Of a stretch of 64,000 bases of DNA, positions 50,093-63,745 are shown piece after piece. A model generated the notes under the pieces. The model was not told the origin of the DNA. It worked only from the letters and a program-made list of their open reading frames with translations, and ran no database searches. The position numbers were made by a program, and so were the translations under genes. Positions within the stretch are counted from its first letter, which is position 1. Every line of letters starts with the position of its first letter. This DNA is from Cinnamomum chago (lineage: Eukaryota; Streptophyta; Magnoliopsida; Laurales; Lauraceae), in assembly GCA_038049695.1 (NCBI GenBank), contig CP142452.1, forward strand, positions 77,155,501 through 77,219,500, read 5' to 3'.

Positions 50093-52971
50093 CCCAGGTT
50101 TTAAGTCTGGCCGGTATTGGGTTGGAACTGCACACCATCATCACACACTTGTAATTCAAATCGACATAAAAAAAGATTGAAATAACATCATAATGTTCCA
50201 AGAACAAGAAAACATCTATCATCTCATTACAGAAGCCAAGAAGCCTACATTGAACCATGGATAAATAACATCCCATTACAGAAAGAAAAAAATGTATTGC
50301 ATCAAATTACATTTTCACTTTTGATTCAACATATAAGTGATGGCTGTCAACTTTATCATTTATTCCTTCAAACTGCCTCTTTCCTGTAATGTAAAATTTG
50401 CTTCAGAAAATCCCCAATTTCTGAATCATAACAATACCCCAATGGAATTCTCAGGTCAATAAGTAAAACTGAAAACCAACTCTTGGTCAAACTTTAAAAG
50501 TATAAATTGTGAAGCATATCTTTTAAATTTACAATATTTGTATGATTTTTTTTTTTCACTTTATAGGTGTATGTTGGAATTTTTATTTTTGACTTCAATG
50601 GCCGTTCCCATTTATAAAACAGTGCGTCATTTCAGGATCACTGAGGTCATGGGAGTTCATAATTTAGAGTGACTTGCAGATCCCTTCCATGTTCTCATCA
50701 TCTATCTTAGTTGAACCTTTTGCATTGCAATAGTTTAAGTGGGGCTTGAGAGAGCTTCAAAAATATCAGATCCATGTGGTGGTAAATGGGTCCCACAGTC
50801 CACCTGGAACTTTATCAATAATCAAAGCTAGTGGACCGTTTTCCACATCAAAATCATAGTTTTGGAACTCGTTTTCATTCGTCCAAGTTGGGTGAGTCAA
50901 CTCACTCAACTCGATAGGTATAAATCAGGCAAGTTTAACAACGCAGGCTAGGGCTGTCAAAGGGCTGGCCAGGCTACGAGTTGTCCTTACCCTATCCTCA
51001 ACAGATGGCTTGCGCTACCCAGGCCCTTACCCTGCACTCCTGAGCCAAGGTTGGGCGGGGAGCCTTGAGACGAGAAAATAAGTTTTTAATCTTTTTCCAC
51101 TGCCATTGGGCATCATCGAGTATCAACCAGACATTAACCCTCCAAGCTTTTAATAGAACACAAATTGAGATGCGCCCGTTAATAAAGATGTCTCCTAACT
51201 TTGATTTACTCAATAAAAATCAAAAGAAAGTGATCATAACATTATTTAAGGTAAAATCTTGAGCATAAATCCCTGGATGCCGTATTCTTTTCTTGTGTTC
51301 TTTGGAATTGTTAGAACTTAGAAGTGCTTGCTCATTGTATCTTGGACAAGAAAAAAAAAAGTACTGAATCCTAATGCCAAAGTCATTTTCATATCCAATA
51401 AGAGATTAAAAATGTAATTTCATCTCTTAATTCACTGTCATTCACTGCGAGATCACACAGCAAGACATTTATAAGATCGATCAACATGCAATTACTGAGC
51501 AAACAGAAACAGGAAACAGAATTGTATCACTTACTGAAAAAAAGAAGGAAGTAGATTTTAAAAAAAAAAAACTTTGGAACTTGTCTGCAGTCTAGCTCCT
51601 TTATAGATTAAACCATCCAAGGCCCATGTGAATTAGAGGGAAGATAATTGATGCTGGCCCAGGCATATGCTTGCCATGGCCTTCAAACTAACCAGAGAAA
51701 AAACCAAAATTTGAAAACATTCCAACATTTTCCGGCATAAGACCGAAAAAAATTAGGGTATGGATGTGTGAAGTTCAAACCTACCCATTCCAATCCAAGG
51801 ACCTAATGGCACAATTCCACCACTATAAATTGCATAAATGGATATAAGCAAATAAAGTATGAAGTACATTTACTCAATGTTTTAAAAATGGACTACCAGT
51901 CTGAGCCTGTTGAAATGGGGATGCTACATGTTGAAACTCAATTCAACTGGAACTGCTTATCCTCTTTGTGAACATTGCTTTTCAACTGCTGGACCATTAA
52001 AATCATTGCAACTGACATTTTCTCAAAGATCTAGACAGCAGTACAATTGAAGAAAAAAAATATATACAAACTGAATCTGAACCATTAAACATTCACTCAT
52101 GAGAAAATGATGCTTCTAAACAAACATGGTAATATGCTTCACATATGTGAAATTTTCAAATGAAAATCCCATTTTACATCCCATGTGTAAAGGACAAACA
52201 ACCCGTTAGAATTTTATTTTCTTTTTTACAATTCATTTTGCTTTTAATCTACTTATTACATAATTATGCTCTCATGCTGATGTTACAGTTCAACCAAAAT
52301 GAACCACCGACTGAACCAAGTTCATGCGAACCTCAGCCTTCAGACGTTCAACGGCCTGTCCAGCTTTCAAAAAAATTGACATTGTGTTATGGGGAAATAA
52401 AACATTGATGTCACGAATATTACATTTAAGTACTTGGGTCTCAGTCCAGGTCCAGGCCCTCTATTCCAGATCCAGGGCTTTGAAATAGATCTTGATATGG
52501 AAACAGGTCCTATACCTAGAGCCATGTCTGATCCATGTTCTGGTCTCCTTCTTTAAGTCATCAGAGCCCGACTGGTTTTTATTCCACAAGGGATGATAGT
52601 ATTTTAGTTCTTATTATGAAATGTCAAAGGTCATGTTCGGACTCCCCAACAATTAACGTCCTAAAATCATCGCAATCATGAATTAAAAAAAATCCAAATA
52701 ACAAAATTTGTCAGTGTTTCATGGTTGTAGCCCAACAAACTGTCTCCATATGATGCAATCTAAGAATTGTCTGGTCCAAAAATCCAAGGGATGTCCAAAA
52801 CCAGGCTTTAAGATTTTATTTTATAGAGCTCAATCCAGGTTTCTTCATTTTTACATATCTACTTCACAATTCAAGAATCATTACATACAAGAAAGAAGAT
52901 CTCACCCTCCAACCACCGAGGTAATCGAGTAATGTCATTACTCCGCAGGGCAGTGAAATGATTGGCAGATA
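50093..52971. other. Unique spacer with the UNC93-like gene's 3' UTR
   Basis: AT-rich and single-copy in this window. The part next to 52972 should contain the 3' UTR of the minus-strand gene. Near 50950-51060 there is a GC-richer TAGGGCTGTCAAAGGG-type segment that resembles a MITE end, but no partner end was found. No coding feature supported. Confidence 0.5.
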
Positions 52972-55900
52972 TCATGACTCGGAAGCAAACGCTTTTTCTA
53001 CGTGCAGCGTTAGAACCAGAAATGCAGCGACGGAGATGCAAACAGCACCGATCATCACTAACAGCATTGCACGAAGTGTAATGTATGGGCTCAGAAAGAA
53101 GACGACGGCTATTGAAGCACTCTGCCAGACCTTCAGCTGTGCAAATGCTGCCTCCTGTCCAAATTGTTCAGAAAATTGATAAGCATTTGCTTATTGTTGA
53201 CAACCACCTATGGGAGAATAGAGGGTCTCCGCACGGGAATCACACCCTCCATGGGAGAATACAAGGCACAAAAGCCTCGGGGATTCAAACACTCGACCTC
53301 CCGCTTTGATTCCATGTTGACAACCACTTACTCTAAAAGCTTAAGCTGATAGAGAACAGTGGAACACTATATATCAAGATTACAACACTCATGTGAGAAC
53401 TAAATTGATTAGTGCGTGCTTATACAAGAACTAAAGGTAGTTGCCACTGCAATATTCAAAACAAAGAAACACTAAAGATATAGATAGCTTGCATGAGCCC
53501 ACTGGCGACTTAAGTAGACAGCTATGCAAATTGGCTGATCATTTTTTTCTCAGAAAAAAGAATGCTGTATTTGACAACTGCATACCAGAATCATCAACAC
53601 TTTCTATAAGGGAAAACATTTAATCCATATTTTTCTTTCTGAGAACTCACAGAAATTTATGGTATTTTTTTTCTCAGTAACGATAAATTATATTAAAAGA
53701 GAAAGCCAGATACAAGAAGCCCACCAAACAAATAAAAAAGAGCATGATGGTATAAAAGAATTGTACCACGAAAAGGAAAAGGAAAAAACAAAGAAACATC
53801 ACACAATGAAAGCCACCAAATTAGGCGACCTATCCACCCATTGCTTAGCTAACGAATTAGCAAAAACCATTTGCCTACCTCCCAACATGTTGAAACTTTA
53901 CTTGAATCGAGAACGCTAAAGCTCTAATCTCATAATAAATAAACAAAGAAACCATTTGACAGAAATTTATGTGAATTGCCCCATTCTCCCTACATGCATA
54001 GCACGATGGCAGGGAGGAAAGACACAGACTGCCATGGGGAGCACCAGGGCTCGAGCACTGCTCAACCTATATTGTGAAAGACTACAAAAAATAAAAATAA
54101 AAATAAAAATAAAAAAAATCAAGTGGATGGAGACCCTAGTATATGAAACAAAGGACAACCAGTAAATAACAAAGCCATTGGCAACGATGATATTCTCCCA
54201 GGGAAACTCAGCCAGTTGTAACACTGACGCTTCACCAGAAAACACCTGCTTTGACTAATATATCCGCTTTTTCTTTTTTGTTTTTTTCTCGAGACACGGT
54301 GAAACAAATCAGGATTTTGCTAGCAAGTTGGTTTCATTAAAAGTATAGGAAAATTCCCAAGGCCCCAATTGCCTTACCACTAGCTTATGACCATTTAATC
54401 TATCTTGTTTTAAAAGTATTTTAGACAATTAGTTTCTTTTGATGTATTTCTACTTAAAAAACCACATTTTCATATATATCAATGAGAACCAAAACTTTAT
54501 ATTAAAATACACCTTTCAATTTTTTAAGTCAGGAACATCTTATTAAAAATGATTCTTAGTTACAACATCTAGTCCAAGGTGAGGTATCCCAAAATGATCG
54601 CTAAGTTTGCTGATCGAACAATAGTTACAAAACTGGGAAACAGGTACGAGAAGGAAAGCGAGATACAAGTGCATGAATCACATCATTTTGCAAATTCTGT
54701 ATAGGCTTTATGAACAGCCATGAAAAGAATGGAGAAACAAACGCATCAGTCACCTCATTTTGCAACATTTTGTATAGGGCATGTTTGCCTGCCTTTTATT
54801 GAACTTCTAGGAATCCACAGCAAAGTGGGTTCAAGAAAAGTAATATTAAACAAGTGAAGGATGTAGATGGTCATCAGACCCTCAGTTTCCCAGGAACTCA
54901 TTTACCAGGGTGATGGCTAGGTAATATTTTCCCACCAAAGGCATTTGTGGATTTTCACCTTTCTTCAGCTTTAGCACCTTTGGTAGGCATTGCTTAGAAT
55001 TTGTAGAAGTTCACTAATGAGCAAACAAACACGCCCATAGTATTTATGAGCAAGCATGAAAAGAATGCAAGAAACATGGGTGTTTTGTAATAATGAATTT
55101 CCCAGCCACAATGGACAGGATGCTTTTGCTATAAATGGTCCAGGACCAACCATTTCACAAAACAAGAGTAATTAACAAAAATGTATTTTTGCTCAATTTC
55201 CCCGTGAAGAGGGGTCTAGGTGGAAATTGATTGGAGTATAGCCAATTACAAATACCCAAATCTCCAATATCTGCATGTCAATCCCTAGTAAAGAGAACCT
55301 GCCATCTATGCTGTTTCTAAAATTTAATGAGTTTTTCCAGGATAGTGATTACAAGGATGGCAATGCATATCAGTGTGACTGTTCTAAATTAGGAGCTACT
55401 ACTTTTCTCATTTGTTTTGCAGGTTGGGGTGTGGTGTATATGCTACTAACACCATATAGAAGGAAAACAAATGGACTTTAAATTGGTAAACAAATGATAC
55501 AAACAAGTGTCATCGTTAAACTTTATCCCCTTACCGTGTCACGCCTGAAAAGCATTCCAAGTATTGCATTCAGCTGTGTGTTGAACACTCCATCACCTAT
55601 CCCCCATATGATGGCCATGAGGAATGGATAAACAGACCCGAGAATACCACTAGGCAAGCTACATGGCAACGAAAATCAGAAATATCAAATAATGGATATT
55701 TCCATAAGATAACAAATGCAATAAAAATAGAAGAACAAATGGAAATGGAGAAAATATATATATATAAGCATAATTTCTATAAGAACTTTAAAATACAAGA
55801 GTTGCAAGATGACCTACCTGTATTTCAGCAAAAGCCATAAAAGCACAACCATCTGAAGGAAAGCTCCACCAGAAACAATAAAAGTGATTGAAGGCAGACC

Positions 55901-58326
55901 AGATGTGAATCGTCCAGCAAACCATGAACACTGACACAAATGGTTTGACAAGCTCATCAACATTGGAGAATTCAAACTAAATGCTTATGTTATTAGCAGT
56001 AAAAAATGAAAGACTGCCTTCTGAACTTTCCAGGAAACAAAAGGCACTAAGAAAATGCTTTGTTATTCTGAGTTTGCAATCTCCATTTTCACCACATCTA
56101 TTTTGTTTCCTCACTTTTGAACTACCCTCATAGTGATTTTGATTCACCAAAAGACCCTCCTAATGTCATTTTCACTGTTTATTGAGAATATGAAAACCAT
56201 GAGGAAACCTATCTCCATGTGACAATGCCAAGTGGCTGGAAAAGAGACCTCTCTTGCTCCCTAGACCTCCTTGCTATGTTAGTAATGAAAACCAAACGCT
56301 AACATATATTTTCCTTAACAAAGGTGTATTTCTTGATTATCTTTCCTGCATTAGAATTGTGTTAAAACTTAAGATGTGCCTGTGCTGCTTCCACGGAAGT
56401 GTTTCCTCTTCCGCAGACGGTGAAGTCCAACCGACACAGGAGGTCAGACTCCAAAAACCTCGCCTTGCAAAGAAAAGCATCTAAATTCTCATGTTTTCAG
56501 CAACGAAAACCATTGCATCAAACACCTATGCAATGACGGGCAAGGAAATGCAGCTTGATTTCTGCCCAATTTCCAGGGCACTTGTTCTGCACAAACATGT
56601 CCTTGGTTTTTTTTCACTGTGTGGTTCATAGTCATCAAATTTTGTTCTAGAGGCAATCACAATTTGCCTCTAAAATGGAACATTTCGGCATTTAGGCAAT
56701 TTCAGTATTCCGTTCTGGAAAGGAATTGGATAAAAAAAAATAGAAAGAAAAGGACAATATACATCATTCTACACTACCAGTCTACCATTCCACATTTCTG
56801 TGCCAAATTTTCTACCAACATGAGATATAAAATTCATTCACAAGTCATGTACTAAGGCTAAGGGAGAGGGCTTTTATTTCTCCCGAAACATGAATCTCTA
56901 CATGTTTTAATCTGTCGCTTTCAATTAGGGGGAAGGGAGGGGATAAAAGGAAATCTTTTTCCATTTTGCAGACTTGATTGAAGGGCAAACAGAGGAGAAA
57001 AAAGACCAAAATGTACATGATAAAAAACAGGTCAGTTTGGACGTTTTGATCTATTTTCTAGCCACAAAGGTCATCTTGGTGTTTTGCTTTGGAATTCTTT
57101 CAAAATGAAACGAGTTTGACAATGATGACAATGATGATGAATGGTTGGCAAAAGCAATATTGGTGCTGGCATATATAAGTACAGATGATCAAGTTGAAGA
57201 TTTTCTTACAAAAGCAGTCCGCAGGAAACAGCATTAGCTTGGACAGAACATTATTTAGCTGTTTGTCAGCAGTTATCATTATCAAACACATAGGGCTTGA
57301 AAAGAAAAGGAACAAGAGAATCTTTGATGGTGTACGCCTATCCCTAGATTCTCTAATACTGAAGATTAAATTACAGTTCTTTGGAGGAATTCCTTAATGC
57401 CTCAGAAATCTGATTCAATGAAGAAAAGGAAGTACCACAGCAATGTCCTCATGTGGGTGCATGGAAGCACCATCTGGGGCAGAAGCTCTAAAGGTATCTT
57501 GATTCTTTTAAACAAGTAGTGTAATTTAAGAGTTATAAAGGAAATGTGGCATTGGTTTATTAATGAATGCCCAGGGCATGAGACATGAGTCTGTAAAAAT
57601 TTACGTAATAAGAGAAAAGCTTAGATAGTTTTCAAAAGCTCTTTCTCTAGTTATCTCATTGTGGAAGAAAGCTCTAGAATGGACAAAGGAAGATCCAAAG
57701 AATCGTAGAAACTACAGTACTATAAACAAGATATAAGGCATCAACTGCCTAGATGCCTATCTTTTGGGGCAGGCACTTGGGAAGGGCAAAACATAAGAAG
57801 ATAAGTTATCTAAAGCAAAATATGATAGGACAGGGTGTTGCATCAACAATGCAATGCCAACACCGAACATGAATTAACTCTCTTTTTCTCCCTACCTATT
57901 ACCTTGACATATAGTACATTTTTGTTATTTCTGTCCTTCCATTTCATTAACTTGTCAAATCATTTCCACCATTTTTTCCCTTTCTGCCCTTTTGTTAACC
58001 ATTTTTTTTTTTTTTTGTTTTTTCCTTCCTACATTTTATCAACTTGTAACATCATCATCATTGAAGACCTATCCTGTCTATTCAATATCGGCTATGTGAG
58101 TGCTACTTTTTCACTCGGTCTCATTTAGAACTCTTTTGATGCACATAGAACATGAAACAGCCCACTACATCCATGCCTTCAGTAGCGTCTCCAATGGGGT
58201 GGAGTTAGGATTCTCTGGTTACAAACATTATACTAGATGCCACATGAAAGGGACAAGAAGAGAGGAGGAACAAGATGGGAGTTGTGTATCATTGTGATCA
58301 ACACATCTTAACATTAATGAATGCTA

Positions 58327-58416
<90 letters not shown>

Positions 58417-58925
58417 TTCTTGTCTCTTCTATACTGTAATTTTCCTCCGTTAAAATAACATCCAAATTACTAGTCTTCTCAATTGGGAAATATAGTTAGA
58501 TCCGTTGGAAATAGAATAAGGGATTAAAAGATTCCAGAAGGGTAGAAGAAGGGAGGAAGAAATGGAGAAACATTGTACTATTCAATATAACATATATCTA
58601 TCTCGATCTAAATTTCTGAAAAGTATCTCTTAGTTGCTGAGTAATTTCAGTTGTGTTATTACCTTTCTAAAATAACTTTATTTTGTGTTTTTCCTCTAAC
58701 AGTTTGACTGTTAGTGATTCTTTGCTACTGGATTATATCTCTTCTTCTTTTTTTTTTAAATAACGGAGGGTGTCCCAGCCCTTTGGGCCAAACTAATCCC
58801 TTCGGCCAGGGGGAGTCAAATAAATCCCTTGTGGCCCTAGTGTGGTAGTGCAATTCTGAACCCTCAACCTCCGGGAGCGAACCGTGGTCCTAAGCCAACT
58901 GAGCTACCCCCTCGGGGTTGCTACT

Positions 58926-58965
<40 letters not shown>

Positions 58966-61900
58966 AATTTTTTATTTTTATAGCGGCACATGGGGCTTCA
59001 GATTTTTAGTTGTTATAGTTATAAAAAAAAAACACTTTAAAGTTTTTATGTGAAAAACTCAGGAAAGCTTTCTCTGATTAATTATTTATTCAATCAAGTC
59101 AATCTTTCATACTTTTATGAGATTAAACCAATTTTTCACCATTCATTTAAAATAAAATCACACTTACTATTGCATCCGAAGCCCCATATGCTGCCATTGC
59201 ACCACCCACGCCTGACTCACCAAGTGCTGGTTTTACAATATATTTAGTGAATTCAGCCCTGATATTGAAAATATCACTAAATAAATTAATAAACAGATTT
59301 AAAAAGCATGACCATTATTAGCACAGTTTATACGTTGATAGGTGCATAAGCTCAGGACTTACCAAACAAAAGCTTGCTGTAACCCAGAATATGCAAGAAG
59401 AGGGATAATCAACAACATTCGTTTGTCAGATAGAGGGGAAATGACATACTTCAAAAGAGATACAACAGAGGAACTGAAACTGGCATAAGGCATGTTAAGA
59501 CCCTCCCCTTTAATGTCCCTCCTATTTAAGAAGCACATGAGTATGGTACCCAAGGTCATGCTCCCAAGGAAGACAGAGAACAACAGTGTTGTGCCAGTGG
59601 TATTTTTACCTTCCTGCAATAATACATGAGAATGTCAATCAACAATGAGTTGCTCAAAAGTTGAAACTCAAGGTGCAGAATTAAGGCAAAAATTGTAGTT
59701 TTAGCAATGATTGTTTCAAACTTTCAACACATACAGCTCCATCAAGGAGAAAGCAATGTGTATTAGAGATATGTGCGTATGTGTTCATTTACTATGGGTA
59801 GTGGTGGGCATAAAACCACTTAGAAATATGTTAGCCCTTTTAGGTATTCCAGCAACTATATTAATATTTGTAATTATGATTAGTAGACATTGACTTCATT
59901 ATCATTATCGCCTAAGCCTTATCCCATCAATCTGGGATTTACTTGCTTCAATAGACATATGGATTAGAATAACTACTTCAGAGAGTTTCTATATAGTTCT
60001 AATCATAACAGAACCTATGACTCATTTCCAGGCACGTAGCACCAATAAGAGACTTGTATGGTTTCTAAAAGTTATCAATATTAAGAAATTTTGGGCAATA
60101 TTTCTTGAAAAACTTTAAGCACGTAGAGTGTTGCAAAGCCAACAAGAAAATTGTTCCTGGATAGAATATCAATCTATGACATCTGTTGGGGGTTATCTTC
60201 CTACTTCACAGGTCATTAGCAGTTGACAAATAACAATTTTGCCAAGATTGCAAAATCAGCGTTAAAACTTTTCATAAGCTCAGTGTATCAAACCACAAAA
60301 ACCCCACATCTTGGGGGTTAATTTCAAAATTTTAGAGGGACAAATAAAATCTATTTTGTAGATAGTTTTTTTTTTTTTTTGGTAAAAATATTTTGTAGAA
60401 AGTTGAAGGCACCAATGATGATATATAAATAATAAAATCTACATGAGCGACAATTTTATGACCTCAGTAAAGTGGTAGTACCACACAGCTCAATGCCCTT
60501 GCACAAGTAGTTTTGACACTACATTCCAAGTTTGCTAAAAAGTTTCTCACTGAAATGAGAGCATCACCACCCCTCCCTCCTTCTCCTCTTACAATTATAT
60601 TATTCAATTATACTTTAAAAACCAGATCATGTGCAGCCTCCTGAATGATAACATTAGATCTTCAAAATTCAAATATACATGTTTCAAAGTCAAAGAAGTC
60701 CTCCACTTCATGTCCCATATTGGCCTTTCTATGAGACATCTATAAAATTTCACATTCAATCCCTCTTTTTAATTTTTGAACGACCACAATCAAATCCTGT
60801 ATTTTCAAAAAAACTACAAAGCTTAAGATATGATGTTAATAATAGCATTATCACAATTATCATTCTCAAGAATATATCGTTTGGAATAAAATCAGGATAA
60901 TTTGAATCTGGGATAGTTTTCTTAGGATATAATCGAGAAAAATTCAGAAAATAAGACTACGTTTAAATATTAAAATACAAAAAAAATAGGAAAAAAAATT
61001 TATAAATGTTAAATTAAATGTCGAACTATTTTTACCATTTTTTGTTTTCCATTTTTATGACAATATCCTTGTCATAGATTTCTTTTGTCGATAAAATATC
61101 ACAATTAGTATCAGGACAATAGTGTTCTAAGATATATCATGAAAATATCAAAAAGTTGGCAACGTTTGTGGTATTGAGTAATGGGTTATCTCTGACACAT
61201 CACCCCAAAATTTAATGAAATCACTTCTGTCAACTTGGGCACTGTACCTTGCTGAATGCATCTCTCCACCAAGTTATAGGGAGAAAATGCCGGTTTATCT
61301 TCTCAAAGAATTGTTTATCCCCTACTTGCCCTAACAAGCTTAGGTCACCACCCACTTCCTTGATCCATCTAACATACATAAAGAACCTCTTTTGGACACA
61401 AACAACTGCCATCACTTAGCAAGTTATAGGGAGAAAATGCTGGTTTGTCTTCTCAAAGAATTGTTTATCCCCTACTTGCCCTAACAAGCTTAGGTTGCCA
61501 CCCACTTCCTTGATCCATCTAACATACATAAAGAACCTCTTTTGGACACAAACAACCACCATCACTTAGGAAGGTGTTGTTCTTTTGTCCATTCCATTCC
61601 CCTTTCGAATTTTGGATTTTTCAAGTACTTTCAGTTCTCTTAGTAGAACTCCTTCGTAGTGCTTCTACCTCCCCACTGTAAGCATCTATTAAGTTTTCCA
61701 GTTCTTATGGCCACCAAAATTAGAATTTTGAGTTATAGATGTATCATAAACTCGGAGTTATGTTGGGGTAGATTTGATTAGTGAGGAGCCAATATCATCA
61801 TCATCAAAGCCTTATCCCAACTATGTTGGGATTAACTACATAATCTGATGTGATTCCAGAAGACTTCCAATACAGCCAATAAAGTGCAGCAAATGTAAAT

Positions 61901-63745
61901 ATGAATGACTAGATATGTTTGCAACACAAACTTCACATATATTTGAAACATTCAAGAATCATCAAAATGAATAAAAAACAGCAGTTACTTTGAACATACC
62001 TCTCCATTTTTCAACAGAAAAAGCGAGATCAAGTTGCCTATGACCTACAAGTGCAAATTTTGGTAAAATGGATCAAGTGAATATTGATCAAATGCATGCT
62101 AAAAAAAAAAAAAAAACTGTAACTATTGAGTGTATCATCCTTGTAAATGGAAATGGAATCATAGGCCCTGATACATCAAGATATATTTAAAGCGTCACCA
62201 TTGGGCCTATCGTTCAATAATTTAAGACAATTTGCCTGTCATTCTCATGGTCGATGGAGGTACTGTTAAAAGTTTCCAGATTGGACGACGTTGAAAGTTG
62301 ACCATAAAATGGTCCTTTTTCCAACCTGTTTCTCTTTTTCTTTCTTTTTTCCTCCTAACAGTTTATTGTTAGTACTTCTAGATCTTCCAATCTTTAAGAT
62401 TTTGGGATCAATGCCCCATCAACAATGGACACATCAGACTGAGGATTTGGAAAACCATAGATCCGTCTTAATGGAACAAGTGCATCAAGAATCAAGACAC
62501 TATGCATGTCCCAACTCCCAACACATCAGAAGCTATAATGTGTATGTTCTATTAATGGCATGTGATTTGCTGCAATAATGAAGAACATATTGTTCTACTT
62601 ACAGAATACCTAAATACTTAAAAAAAAAAAAAAAAATAGACAGCCAATCACCTGGGTACTAGCGAACATTCCCCAAAATTCACCATTGAAGTTACCAATG
62701 ACTGTTCCTTCATGTAAATGGCAATCTTTTGCGTGGCTGCGTGCTGCAGAAGTGAGATAGGTTCCCTGATACAAAATATATAATTCTATCTTTCAGTCAA
62801 TGATGAAAATGGATATAAAATAAAAGACAGAATACTGAGCCTGCCCACCTGCCCAACCCAGATTATAGATGCAGCAAATCCAAGGTACAAAGAAGCTGGC
62901 ACCATTGTATACCTTCAGTTGAAAGTAAAATAAGATACAGGAATGGGGCCTCTAATATCAAAGTAATGAGTAACCAACAATGAAATTTGTATCTACAGAA
63001 ATTGATCATAGTGTAGACAGAAAAATGAGTCTCAACTGCATTGTTAAATTCCTGTGCTGAATTGGATGGTTGGAGACTATAAGAATTTTCTTTCTTTTTT
63101 TTTTTCAATGGCGAGGGTATCCCTGTGGTATTTTTATCTGACAGGACTATTCTCACAGGTGCACGCACAACCTCACAACACACGTAGGTAAGTCTGGGTT
63201 AGGACTCAAAACACAAGACATGGGGAGCAACCCACACCTTATGCCACTGAACAATCACCCAGGCAGGTGAAACTAAAAGCATGCTTATAACAAAAGGATT
63301 TTAATATGGAAGCATGTTCATACAACAAGGAACATATGCTTTGGGAAATTCATCCCAAGAGAGGGGGGATGAGGGAGGAGGGGCTGTTGAAGGCGAGCTG
63401 GTCCAAATTAAGACATGGTACTGAATTGGACAGTCAGAAACTATAAAAACACGCATAGATAAATGAAACCCAGTGTTCATAGACTTCATACACCTAGTTC
63501 TACATTCATTTCGCTGTAGAAAAGCATATATCCTAATTAGATACAAAAATCGCAGTAGCACAAGTGAACTATGTACCATACCAGGATGGTTTCAAATTAG
63601 ATGCAATGAACAGCCAATAACCAGTAGTACCAAGAACAAGAGCCCTCTTTGATCCCAGCATTCTGACAATGGGAGAAGCCACTATTGAAAACAAAGTGAA
63701 GGAAAGATACAGTATCCCCAAAGACGTAGTTCCCAAATCATGCTC
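52972..63745 (-). CDS. UNC93-like membrane protein (UNC93-like 3 type), 5' end outside window
   Basis: Multi-pass MFS-fold protein of the UNC93 family. Read right to left, exons are 63582-63745, 62849-62912, 62652-62765, 62000-62044, 59363-59613, 59168-59258, 55818-55930, 55535-55658 and 52972-53154 (stop TGA at 52972-52974). All junctions are GT/AG and the frame is continuous, giving 382 residues plus stop. The protein resembles Arabidopsis UNC93-like 3 throughout, e.g. HDLGTTSLGILYLSF, LGTTGYWLFIASNLKP, IWVGQGTYLTSAARSHA, GNFNGEFWGMFAS, GTILMCFLNRRD, RMLLIIPLLAYSGLQQAF and FAQLKVWQSASIAVVFF, and ends in HVEKAFASES. The exon starting at 63745 begins in phase 0 at Glu-His-Asp. The N-terminal exon, with about 50 residues and the first membrane segment, must lie past position 64000. 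Family function is poorly defined; an animal UNC-93 relative regulates a K+ channel. Confidence 0.93.
53200..53370 (-). mobile_element. LTR-end / primer-binding-site-like fragment (fossil)
   Basis: On the minus strand a TCAGCTTAAGCTTTTAGAGT string is followed by AACATGGAATCAAAGC, which resembles the end of a plant LTR next to a methionine-tRNA primer site. A B-box-like stretch comes after it. It is short and degenerate. It lies in the last intron of the UNC93-like gene. Confidence 0.4.
58331..58412. repeat. (TC)n microsatellite, ~41 units
   Basis: A perfect dinucleotide run in an intron of the UNC93-like gene. A second CT run lies at 58929-58961, beside the SINE. Confidence 0.95.
58732..58917 (-). 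mobile_element. tRNA-derived SINE with target duplication
   Basis: On the minus strand the head (from about 58917) reads GGGGGTAGCTCAGTTGGCTT, an excellent tRNA A-box context. A GGGTTCAGAATTGC B-box-like stretch follows, then a non-tRNA body and an A-rich tail (T-run on the + strand near 58750). Exact 10-bp direct repeats TTGCTACTGG flank it (58722-58731 and 58918-58927). It sits in an intron of the UNC93-like gene, in the same orientation as the gene. Confidence 0.88.
59895..59945 (-). mobile_element. Possible RTE-type LINE 3' tail
   Basis: A CATTATCATTATCGCC run followed by TAAGCCTTATCCCAT. On the minus strand this is GGGATAAGGCTTA followed by a GATAAT-type repeat, as at the 3' end of plant RTE LINEs. 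Only the tail is visible. Confidence 0.4.
61271..61570. repeat. 150-bp tandem duplication in UNC93-like intron
   Basis: Two adjacent copies, 61271-61420 and 61421-61570, starting AAGTTATAGGGAGAAAATGC and differing at only a few bases. No coding frame is supported. Confidence 0.92.
61795..61850 (-). mobile_element. RTE-type LINE 3' tail
   Basis: ATCATCATCATCAAAGCC followed by TTATCCCAACTATGTTGGGA. On the minus strand it ends GTTGGGATAAGGCTTTGATGATGATG, the usual tail of plant RTE LINEs. The 5' extent could not be traced. Confidence 0.5.
63105..63260 (-). mobile_element. Diverged tRNA-derived SINE candidate
   Basis: On the minus strand, GGGTGATTGTTCAGTGGCAT resembles an A-box region and GTTTTGAGTCCTAAC a B-box region. 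A T-run on the + strand (63092-63105) would be its A tail. No target duplication found. Confidence 0.45.

Noticed and set aside
58860-58917. Functional tRNA gene on the minus strand
   Set aside because: The A-box region is good, but the rest does not fold into a tRNA and it has an A tail with target duplications, so it is a SINE.
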